NCBI GenBank assembly: GCA_024686085.1
Contig: JAIBDT010000018.1
Location: 1 to 43,662, forward strand
Origin: Loktanella sp.
GTDB lineage: Bacteria > Pseudomonadota > Alphaproteobacteria > Rhodobacterales > Rhodobacteraceae
DNA length: 43,662 bases
Direction: 5' to 3'
The notes under the pieces are model-generated. The model was not told the origin of the DNA. It saw only the letters and a list, made by a program, of their open reading frames with translations, and made no database searches. Numbering within the stretch: position 1 is the first letter of the stretch; every line of letters starts with the position of its first letter. The position numbers and the translations under genes are program-made. Shown piece by piece: positions 13,610-20,582 of this stretch.

Positions 13610-16240
13610 ATGGAACAATTGATTCACTCTTTTATTGACCGCACAGATGCAGGTCGGAAATTGGCCAAAGCCTTAACCGCGCTGGGTCTTGATCGTCCTG
13701 TGATTTTTGCACTGCCGCGCGGCGGCGTGCCCGTAGGTGTCGAGGTCGCGAAAGCACTTAACGCACCGCTTGATCTGCTGCTTGTGCGCAAGGTCGGCGC
13801 GCCGCACAACCCCGAGGTCGCCTTGGGTGCCATTGTTGAGGGTGCAAACCGCGAGGTCGTCATCAATGAAGATGTGAAGCGCCTGTCAGGTGCAGACGAA
13901 GCATATATCGCAGCGGCTGTCGCCGAGCAACGCGACGAGCTTGAACGGCGCAAAAAGGTTTATCTTGGCGACCGCCCTAGGTTGGACCCAAGAGGGCGCA
14001 CCGTTGTTATCGTGGATGACGGGCTGGCGACTGGTGCCACCATGAAAGCGGCCCTGATCGGGCTAAAACGCAGCAGCCCTGAACGGATTATTCTGGCGCT
14101 TCCGGTCGCGCCAAAGTTGGCCTTGGAAGAGATGTCCGAACTGGTCGACGATGTCATTTGCCTATGTCCTGCGACGCTGTTTCGCGGCGTAGGGAGCTTT
14201 TATCACGACTTTCCTCAGCTGACAGACGCCGAAACGGTCGCCCTGCTGGCGCAGATTCACACCAGCCCTCAGGGGTTCTTAGAGACGCACAAACGACAGG
14301 TGGCCATTCCACCGCTCGGGCTGACAGGCGATCTAGCTGTCCCGCCAAATCCGCGCGGCATCATCCTGTTTGCCCACGGCAGCGGATCTAGCCGACGCAG
14401 CCCGCGCAACACTTACGTGGCCGAAAAACTGAATACCCTAGGGTTTGCGACACTTCTATTCGATCTATTGTCGCCCGAGGAAGGGCAAGACCGCCGCAAT
14501 GTTTTTGACATTCCGCTCTTGGCTGACCGCGTGGTCGAAGCCTCGATCTGGATAACTTCGGAGCCCGATCTAGAGGATTTGCCGCTTGGACTTTTTGGAG
14601 CGAGCACGGGCGCAGGCGCGGCACTTGTGGCGGCTGCCGAACTGAAAGGTCGTGTCGATGCGGTAGTGTCACGTGGCGGCAGGCCTGATTTGGCGATGGC
14701 TTTCCTTGCAGAGGTCGCCAGCCCGACACTCCTCGTGGTCGGCGGTCTGGACCACGATGTCATCCGCTTGAACAAACTTGCCTTTGCGAAACTGACCTGC
14801 ACTAAAAAGATCGAAATCGTTGCGGGTGCGGGGCATCTGTTTGAAGAGGCGGACACATTGGACAGCGCCATCGAGCATGCCGCGCAATGGTTCAAAACGC
14901 ATCTGCGCCGCGAGACAACAAAGCGTCCCGCACCCGAAATCGCAGAGACGCCCGCTATCCTAAGAACGGCTGCCGACCCCCTCCCCCCGATTACCGATCC
15001 CGATTTTGCCAAGGCGTTCGACAAGTTCGGATCAAAGCGTGTTGTTCTATTGGGCGAAGCATCGCACGGGACCTCGGAATTCTATCAGGCCCGCGCCGCC
15101 ATCACCCGACGTCTGATCGAAGAGCACGGGTTTTCGATTGTCGCACTAGAGGCCGACTGGCCGGACGCCGCAGCCGTTAATAGCTATGTCCGGCACCGCT
15201 CGCAGACGGCGATGAAACCTTCGCCCTTCGCCCGCTTTCCAACATGGATGTGGCGCAACGTCGAGTTCGATGCCTTCACGCGGTATTTGCATCAGTACAA
15301 TGGCACAAGAAAGAGTGACGACCGTGTCGGCGTCTATGGCCTGGACCTCTACAATATGAATGCATCTATAACGGCTGTTCTGGCGTATCTGGACCGTGTT
15401 GACGAAAAGGCTGCAAAGGTCGCCCGCTCGCGCTATGCGTGCTTGTCAGAGTGGTCGCAAAACCCCGCTGCTTATGGGCGAGCGGCCCTTTCGCCGGGGT
15501 TTTCGATTTGCGAAACTCCGGTTGCCCAAATTCTAATCGACCTTCTGAAACAGCAGTTGGACTATGCCGCCCATGACGGAGATCAGTTCTTTGATGCCGC
15601 GCAAAACGCCCGACTGGTCGCCAATGCGGAACGCTACTACCGCGTGATGTATTACGGCTCGCAACTGTCGTGGAACCTGCGCGACCAGCATATGTTCCAG
15701 ACCTTAAGCCAAATTCTCGACCATGCCGGACCGGACAAAAAAGCGGTCGTTTGGGCGCATAATTCCCATATCGGCGATGCACGGTTTACCGACATGGGGC
15801 GCACCCGTGGTGAGCTGAATATCGGTCAGCTTTGCCGCGAGAAATTCGGCGATACGGCTTCCCTGATCGGCTTTGGAACGGGGTCCGGTACCGTTGCTGC
15901 TGCATCCGAATGGGATGCGCCGATGGAGACCAAAGACATCCGCCCCCCGCGCCCCAACAGCTACGAAGCGCTGTGTCGCGCCGTCAATTTGGACCGCTTT
16001 TTGTGGGATTTCAAAAAGGATCAAGCACCCGAGTTTCTGCGGCTTTTGAAACAGGAAAGATTGCAGCGCTACATCGGCGTCATTTACCGCCCCGAGACTG
16101 AACGCGCGAGCCACTACAGTTATGCCAGCCTGCCCGACCAGTATGACGCTTTCGTCTGGTTTGATAAAACACGCGCCGTCACAGCGCTGCCCACACCGAC
16201 AAGCGCAACAGAGGACGAAACCTATCCGTTTGGCCTTTGA
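13610..16240 (+). CDS. Triple fusion: phosphoribosyltransferase + dienelactone-hydrolase-like + erythromycin esterase-like
   Basis: The 876-residue protein joins three enzymes. Residues 1-215 are a type I phosphoribosyltransferase with the PRPP motif VVIVDDGLATGAT (132-144). Residues about 230-432 are an alpha/beta hydrolase of the dienelactone hydrolase type, with nucleophile elbow GASTG (Ser332), likely acid Asp381 and His409 (GAGHL). Residues about 455-860 are an erythromycin esterase/EreA-like domain with GEASHGTSE (482-490) and VWAHNSHIGD. In M. tuberculosis, Rv0571c (PRT + hydrolase) and Rv2030c (PRT + esterase) carry pairs of these domains and both belong to the DosR regulon; here all three are in one chain. 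Substrates are unknown and macrolide resistance should not be assumed. First gene of an operon with three Hsp20, DegP and GrpE. No ribosome binding site is visible. Confidence 0.9.
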   Translation: MEQLIHSFIDRTDAGRKLAKALTALGLDRPVIFALPRGGVPVGVEVAKALNAPLDLLLVRKVGAPHNPEVALGAIVEGANREVVINEDVKRLSGADEAYIAAAVAEQRDELERRKKVYLGDRPRLDPRGRTVVIVDDGLATGATMKAALIGLKRSSPERIILALPVAPKLALEEMSELVDDVICLCPATLFRGVGSFYHDFPQLTDAETVALLAQIHTSPQGFLETHKRQVAIPPLGLTGDLAVPPNPRGIILFAHGSGSSRRSPRNTYVAEKLNTLGFATLLFDLLSPEEGQDRRNVFDIPLLADRVVEASIWITSEPDLEDLPLGLFGASTGAGAALVAAAELKGRVDAVVSRGGRPDLAMAFLAEVASPTLLVVGGLDHDVIRLNKLAFAKLTCTKKIEIVAGAGHLFEEADTLDSAIEHAAQWFKTHLRRETTKRPAPEIAETPAILRTAADPLPPITDPDFAKAFDKFGSKRVVLLGEASHGTSEFYQARAAITRRLIEEHGFSIVALEADWPDAAAVNSYVRHRSQTAMKPSPFARFPTWMWRNVEFDAFTRYLHQYNGTRKSDDRVGVYGLDLYNMNASITAVLAYLDRVDEKAAKVARSRYACLSEWSQNPAAYGRAALSPGFSICETPVAQILIDLLKQQLDYAAHDGDQFFDAAQNARLVANAERYYRVMYYGSQLSWNLRDQHMFQTLSQILDHAGPDKKAVVWAHNSHIGDARFTDMGRTRGELNIGQLCREKFGDTASLIGFGTGSGTVAAASEWDAPMETKDIRPPRPNSYEALCRAVNLDRFLWDFKKDQAPEFLRLLKQERLQRYIGVIYRPETERASHYSYASLPDQYDAFVWFDKTRAVTALPTPTSATEDETYPFGL

Positions 16241-16292
16241 TGCGTCTCGGCTGGGCACACATTACCCACCGCTCAAGAGAAGGAGAACCCCC

Positions 16293-16736
16293 ATGCTACA
16301 GACAACTCATTCCCCAATGAACTTTGCGGGCCCGTTCGCGGACATGCGCCGCATGCAAAACGCTATGAACCAAATATTTGACGGCGCCAGACTTCCCACA
16401 CAGTCCTGGACCTACCCGCCCGTCAACCTCTGGGCAGCGGAGGATGGGATCGTGATAACCACTGAACTTGCGGGACTAACCGAGCAAGACATCGAATTGC
16501 CGGTCGAAGACAAAGTGCTGACAATTCGCGGTACCTACCCCGCGCCACAAAGCGGCGACGAGATTGTCTGGCACCGCCACGAGCGTGTGGACGGGGCGTT
16601 CTCGCGGTCCGTCGAACTGCCGTTTCGGGTCAATCCCGACCTCATCAACGCGCGTTTTGGAAATGGTGTGCTGACGGTGGAAATGCAGCGGCCCGAAGAT
16701 GCCAAACCCAAACGCGTCCAGATCAAATCAAGCTGA
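16293..16736 (+). CDS. Small heat shock protein Hsp20 (copy 1), 147 aa
   Basis: An alpha-crystallin domain occupies about residues 40-140: VNLWAAEDGIVITTELAG (strand region), ELPVEDKVLTIRG, and the closing GNGVLTVEMQRPE of the conserved G-x-L motif. These ATP-independent holdases bind unfolding proteins. Start 16293 has AAGGAG 7 nt before it; the frame is open much further upstream inside the fusion gene. It follows the fusion gene by 52 nt. Compared with copies 3 and 4 it is more divergent and lacks the GEKK segment. Confidence 0.92.
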   Translation: MLQTTHSPMNFAGPFADMRRMQNAMNQIFDGARLPTQSWTYPPVNLWAAEDGIVITTELAGLTEQDIELPVEDKVLTIRGTYPAPQSGDEIVWHRHERVDGAFSRSVELPFRVNPDLINARFGNGVLTVEMQRPEDAKPKRVQIKSS

Positions 16737-16760
16737 AATCACACTTGAAAGGAGAGTGAC

Positions 16761-17162
16761 ATGGCTCAGGTAATTACGACACAGGACGCGCACGGCGTGG
16801 CGACAAACAACGGTGACGCAAATCGCAGCGCGATGGCATTTACACCAACCGTCGACATCTTCGAACGCGATGGGACCACGGTAATCTTGGCCGATATGCC
16901 GAGCGTGGCGCCCGAAGACGTAGATGTGACGCTGGAGCATCGCACTCTGACATTGCACGGCAAAGTCAAACCCTATGCACCCGAAGGCTACCGCGCGCTG
17001 ACATCAGAATATCGGATTGGCGACTATATCCGCAATTTCACGCTTTCGGATGAGATTGATCAAGCCAAAATCAATGCCACGTTCAAAAACGGTGTTCTGC
17101 GGCTTGAATTACCACGCTCACCTGAAGCCCAGCCCAAGAAAATTTCGGTGAAGACGGGGTAA
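16761..17162 (+). CDS. Small heat shock protein Hsp20 (copy 2), 133 aa
   Basis: Short Hsp20 with an alpha-crystallin domain from about residue 28: PTVDIFERDGTTVILADMP, DVTLEHRTLTLHG and FKNGVLRLELPRS. AAGGAG lies 6-8 nt before ATG 16761 and the gene is 24 nt after copy 1. The N-terminal arm is short (about 27 residues) and the C-terminal tail has no clear IxI motif (KKISVKTG), so oligomer size may differ from that of copies 3 and 4. Hetero-oligomers with the neighbouring copies are possible. Confidence 0.92.
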   Translation: MAQVITTQDAHGVATNNGDANRSAMAFTPTVDIFERDGTTVILADMPSVAPEDVDVTLEHRTLTLHGKVKPYAPEGYRALTSEYRIGDYIRNFTLSDEIDQAKINATFKNGVLRLELPRSPEAQPKKISVKTG

Positions 17163-17206
17163 TCCGTCTTTCGAACCGATCAATCCAGTCAGAAAGGACC
17201 AGAGAA

Positions 17207-17710
17207 ATGCAAATCAGTGATTTGATCCCATGGGGTCGGGATAAAGAAAAACGACCAACCAACGAAAATGGATCCAACCCTTTGATGGCGCTACAGCGTG
17301 ACATCAACAATGTGTTCGAAGACTTTTGGGACAGGGTCGAAAACGGCTGGAGCGGCCGCGGCGATGTGGTCGGCATGTTCGGCCCCAGCACCGATGTCAC
17401 CGAGACAGACAACAGTTTGGACGTATCGGTCGAATTGCCCGGCATGACCGAAAAGGACGTGGACATATCGGTCTCACATGATGCAATCACGATACGCGGC
17501 GAAAAGAAAGCCGAGCACGAGGAAGAGCGCAAAGGCGTCTACATGTCCGAGCGGTCCTACGGATCGTTTTTTCGCACCGTGCCGCTTCCGGCGGGGGTCG
17601 ACGCAGACAAGGCCGACGCGACGTTCAAGAACGGTGTGCTGACCATCAGCTTGCCCAAGACGCCCGAGGCGCAGGCGAAGATCAAGCGCATCCCGATAAA
17701 AGCCGCGTAA
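17207..17710 (+). CDS. Small heat shock protein Hsp20 (copy 3), 167 aa
   Basis: Standard-length class A-like Hsp20. Signatures: TDVTETDNSLDVSVELPGM, VSHDAITIRGEKK, FFRTVPLPAGVD and FKNGVLTISLPKT, with a C-terminal IKRIPIKAA tail that contains an IxI motif (IPI) for oligomer contacts. AAAGGA precedes ATG 17207. It is the closest relative in the window of the Hsp20 at 38582-39064. Third Hsp20 in a row in this operon. Confidence 0.93.
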   Translation: MQISDLIPWGRDKEKRPTNENGSNPLMALQRDINNVFEDFWDRVENGWSGRGDVVGMFGPSTDVTETDNSLDVSVELPGMTEKDVDISVSHDAITIRGEKKAEHEEERKGVYMSERSYGSFFRTVPLPAGVDADKADATFKNGVLTISLPKTPEAQAKIKRIPIKAA

Positions 17711-17761
17711 CGCGCTGGGGCCGATATTTTTCGCCCCATCCCCTAGGTTTCAAGGAGATAA

Positions 17762-19168
17762 ATGATGTCCATTCTCGTTTCTCGTTTTGGCCATGTCTTA
17801 TTGGCTCTTTGTGTTCTTACCATCAACCTTGCAACGCCCGTGGCGTCGCAGACTGCGGATCGACCGCTCTATCTGAACGACGACGGGCTACCGACGCTGG
17901 CGCCATTGCTGATCGAGGTGACGCCTGCCGTCGTCAACATTTCAGTCGAAAGCCTCCAGTCTTTTGAACAGAACCCGCTGTTCAACGACCCTTTCTTTGA
18001 GCGCTTTTTTGACTTGCAACCGATGCCGCAAATGCCTCAGCGACGCCGACATATGAACGCGGGTTCCGGCGTAATCTTCGATGCCGAGGAAGGTTATGTT
18101 CTGACCAACCACCACGTTATCGAGAACGGTGACCGGATCGTCGTGACGCTCAAGGACCAACGGCAGTTCGATGCTGAACTGATTGGCAGCGACGCAGGCA
18201 CGGATATCGCCTTGCTCAAGATCAAAGCCGAGGGGCTGACCGCCCTTGAGCTGGGCGACAGTGACCGACTGCAAGTGGGCGACTATGTCCTTGCGATCGG
18301 AAATCCGTTCGGCCTTGGCCAGACGGTGACATCTGGAATCGTTAGCGCGTTAGGGCGCAGCGGCTTGAACATCGAAGGTTACGAAGATTTCATCCAGACT
18401 GACGCATCGATCAATCCCGGCAACTCTGGCGGCGCGTTGGTGACGCTGGACGGGAAGTTAGTGGGTATCAACACCGCGATCATTGCACCGTCGGGCGGAA
18501 ATGTCGGTATCGGCTTCGCCGTGCCTGTGAACATGGCAGACGCTGTTTCCAGTCAATTGATCGAGTTTGGTGAGGTCCAGCGGGGACTTCTTGGGGTTAA
18601 GATTCAGGACTTTACACCTGACCTTACCGAGGCCTTGGGGATTGACGGTGAAACCGGCGCGATGATCACCCAAGTCATGCCGGACAGCGCTGCAGAGGCG
18701 GCGGGTTTGCAGCCCGGTGACTTGATCGTGTCCGTTGATGGGCGCCCTGTGATCGGGTCCGCTGATTTGCGCAGTCAGATCGGACTAAAGCGATTAAATC
18801 GGGATATTGAAATCGAAGTCATACGCGATGGCAAAACGCTGACCTTCACGGCGAGATTGCGCCCAGGTGCGCAGCCTGATGCAGCCGCAGATGGGCGCCA
18901 AATCGAGCGGCTTTCAGGGGCCGAAGTACGTGACATGCAGGAAGGCGACCCGCTATTTGGCCAAGTGTCTGGCATTGTCGTCACACGCGTGGACACCGAC
19001 AGCCGCGCCGCACAGGCGGGCTTGGAGGCAGGCGATATTATCTTGGCCGTCAATCGCGTTCCAATCACGTCTGTGTCCGAGTTTCGTGAGCAACTTGCAG
19101 CGCTGGACAGCGCACTCGCACTTACAATCCAGCGCGGATCAGCGCGGATATTCTTGCTGATCCGCTGA
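17762..19168 (+). CDS. degP: DegP/HtrA-family periplasmic serine protease with two PDZ domains
   Basis: An N-terminal signal peptide (residues 1-29, cut after VAS-Q) sends it to the periplasm. The trypsin-like domain carries the triad His118 (TNHHVI), Asp148 (GTDIALLK) and Ser222 (GNSGGAL). PDZ1 (about 270-360) and PDZ2 (about 385-465) follow. The 468-residue length is normal for DegP/DegQ. AAGGAG at 17752-17757 is only 4 nt from ATG 17762; the adjacent in-frame ATG at 17765 is 7 nt away and may be the real start. It lies in the Hsp20 operon and extends the protein-quality theme to the periplasm. Confidence 0.95.
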   Translation: MMSILVSRFGHVLLALCVLTINLATPVASQTADRPLYLNDDGLPTLAPLLIEVTPAVVNISVESLQSFEQNPLFNDPFFERFFDLQPMPQMPQRRRHMNAGSGVIFDAEEGYVLTNHHVIENGDRIVVTLKDQRQFDAELIGSDAGTDIALLKIKAEGLTALELGDSDRLQVGDYVLAIGNPFGLGQTVTSGIVSALGRSGLNIEGYEDFIQTDASINPGNSGGALVTLDGKLVGINTAIIAPSGGNVGIGFAVPVNMADAVSSQLIEFGEVQRGLLGVKIQDFTPDLTEALGIDGETGAMITQVMPDSAAEAAGLQPGDLIVSVDGRPVIGSADLRSQIGLKRLNRDIEIEVIRDGKTLTFTARLRPGAQPDAAADGRQIERLSGAEVRDMQEGDPLFGQVSGIVVTRVDTDSRAAQAGLEAGDIILAVNRVPITSVSEFREQLAALDSALALTIQRGSARIFLLIR

Positions 19169-19195
19169 CCGTCAAATCCAAAAAGGAAGCCAAAA

Positions 19196-19741
19196 ATGGA
19201 AGATAAAACTGACAAGATCAACGATACACCGAATGAATCAGCGACAGAGGCACCCGATGTTTCCGCCCCAGATTCACATACCGAGCTGGCGCAGCTGACA
19301 GACAAATGGAAGCGTGCCCTTGCAGACGCAGAGAACGCACGTAAACGCGCCGACTTGGCGCAACTGGACGGGCGCAAGCACGGTGTCGCGATGGCCGTCG
19401 AGGCCCTTGCCCCTGCTTACGACGACATCTGCATGGCGATTGAGGCGGCGAAAGCCAGCTCCGAGAGCGACAATCCACTGATCGCCGCACATCTGGCGGG
19501 ATTGAACAGCGCCAAATCGGCCTTCGACGCTGGACTAAAGGCGCTTGGGGTCAGGACAATCGCGCCCGAAAACACGCCGTTTGATCCGGTGCTGCACGAG
19601 GCCATGCAAATGCAAGAAACCGATGAAACGACTCCCGGACAGGTTCTGGTTTTACACAGGCTTGGGTTTGCGTTGGGTAAACGGCTTATTCGGCCAGCAC
19701 ATGTGACTGTCAGCGCCCGCCCGACCACGGCAAGTGATTGA
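19196..19741 (+). CDS. grpE: GrpE-family nucleotide exchange factor (accessory copy), 181 aa
   Basis: The acidic N-terminus (about 1-30) precedes a coiled-coil helix (ELAQLTDKWKRALADAENARKRAD), then the GrpE beta-wing region with NTPFDPVLHEAM (the conserved PFDPxxHEA block at about 125-136) and GFALGKRLIRPAHVTV near the end. GrpE releases ADP from DnaK. No dnaK or dnaJ is in the window, so this copy must serve a DnaK encoded elsewhere; it is shorter and more divergent than a typical housekeeping GrpE. Last gene of the operon, 27 nt after degP, with AAAGGAAG ahead of the ATG. Confidence 0.88.
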   Translation: MEDKTDKINDTPNESATEAPDVSAPDSHTELAQLTDKWKRALADAENARKRADLAQLDGRKHGVAMAVEALAPAYDDICMAIEAAKASSESDNPLIAAHLAGLNSAKSAFDAGLKALGVRTIAPENTPFDPVLHEAMQMQETDETTPGQVLVLHRLGFALGKRLIRPAHVTVSARPTTASD

Positions 19742-20366
19742 CAGCGATCATGTTCGTCGTAACTTTGCTGTGCGCAAATATTGGCAGGATTTGCAGTTGT
19801 CAGTGGTGCCATTGTCATCAGCAAACCGCAATTAACCACGATAGGCACTGCATTGATTGGAAACAGCTCCGGCTGATAACGTAAGTTTATCTTAAGAGGC
19901 GATAGCAAGCGAAACAGAACAAGGCGACGCTTTGAAGCCGTGCTGACGCAGGGCCTTCTGACAATCATGCGTGGCCTGCCATAGCTGCCAAGGCTAAGAT
20001 GAGATTGTCCTTTAGTGCGGGCTAACGTGATCAAATCAGACCGCTGCCTGCGGCTGGCTGGATTGTCACGAAACGCCCGCAAACCACATGAGCTGACGCC
20101 CATCACGCGGCACCATCGCGCAATGGGACATACAGATCGGATACCAAGACAATCTCCAACCACAGCATGCGGATCAGGAGTTCTGGATCAAGCGACGGGC
20201 GGCAGATTTGGCCGTAAAAATCTGAAAGATGAGCCCGAATGCTGCTCAAGTCTACAAGAGTGTTTCAATAAAATATGCTCGGATCGGAGCTCGTTGAGGC
20301 ACACAGCGAATTCACCACAGTGTTTGGCCTACTGCAACTTTGCCACTTCGATAAGGCCCTAACGAA
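19742..20366. other. Intergenic region with transposase debris
   Basis: No intact gene is seen. Apart from the transposase remnant annotated separately, the stretch has only short unsupported frames. A transcription terminator for the preceding operon would be expected here, but no convincing hairpin plus T-run was found. Confidence 0.45.
19960..20163 (-). pseudogene. IS3-family OrfB remnant (N-terminal part)
   Basis: On the minus strand the translation contains PIARWCRVMGVSSCGLRAF, PASRRQRSD and GSYGRPRM in the order and spacing of the N-terminal part of IS3-family OrfB (xxxLCxxLGVSxSGYYxW, RxxxD, YGxPR). The DDE domain is missing and the frame runs into unrelated sequence, so this is a decayed fragment. 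It is not related closely enough by eye to the intact element at 25324-26567 to call it the same IS. Confidence 0.5.
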
Positions 20367-20408
20367 TTGACTCTGATCAATAAATAATTTTGCAGCCTGC
20401 GGCATAAT
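20367..20408 (+). promoter_or_regulatory. FixK/FNR box with class II-spaced -10, promoter of the lon-like gene
   Basis: TTGACTCTGATCAA (20367-20380) matches exactly. CATAAT (20403-20408, five of six consensus bases) starts 29.5 bp from the box centre. A transcript start near 20415 is predicted, giving a leader of about 170 nt that would contain the small open frame at 20477. Confidence 0.75.
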
Positions 20409-20476
20409 GGAAGGACTTAAAGACCAACGCTTAATTACCGCCACCAATTTAATGACAATAGCGAAAAGAGCGCACT

Positions 20477-20578
20477 ATGAAAAACGACACAGCATGTAAA
20501 AAATACATCATCATGGCGCGGATTTCGGTCCTCTGCGCGCGTTTATGCTGGGCCTTCGCTATTGCGTCAAAGGCGTGA
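20477..20578 (+). CDS. Possible 33-aa leader or small membrane peptide upstream of lon
   Basis: ATG 20477 is preceded by GAAAAGAG at 7 nt and encodes a basic N-terminus (MKNDTACKKYI) followed by a hydrophobic, Cys-rich stretch (SVLCARLCWAFAIA). Its TGA lies only 4 nt before the ATG of the Lon-like protease, so translation could be coupled. No homologue is recognised; it may be a chance frame. Confidence 0.3.
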   Translation: MKNDTACKKYIIMARISVLCARLCWAFAIASKA

Positions 20579-20582
20579 TCGC

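Noticed and set aside
17717-17741. Hairpin GGGGC...GCCCC between Hsp20 copy 3 and degP
   Set aside because: Short 5-bp stem with a long loop and no T-run after it; not convincing as a terminator.
19417-20163. Single 248-aa minus-strand gene
   Set aside because: Only its first part resembles an IS3 OrfB; the rest is antisense to grpE and has no family features. Annotated as a transposase remnant instead.
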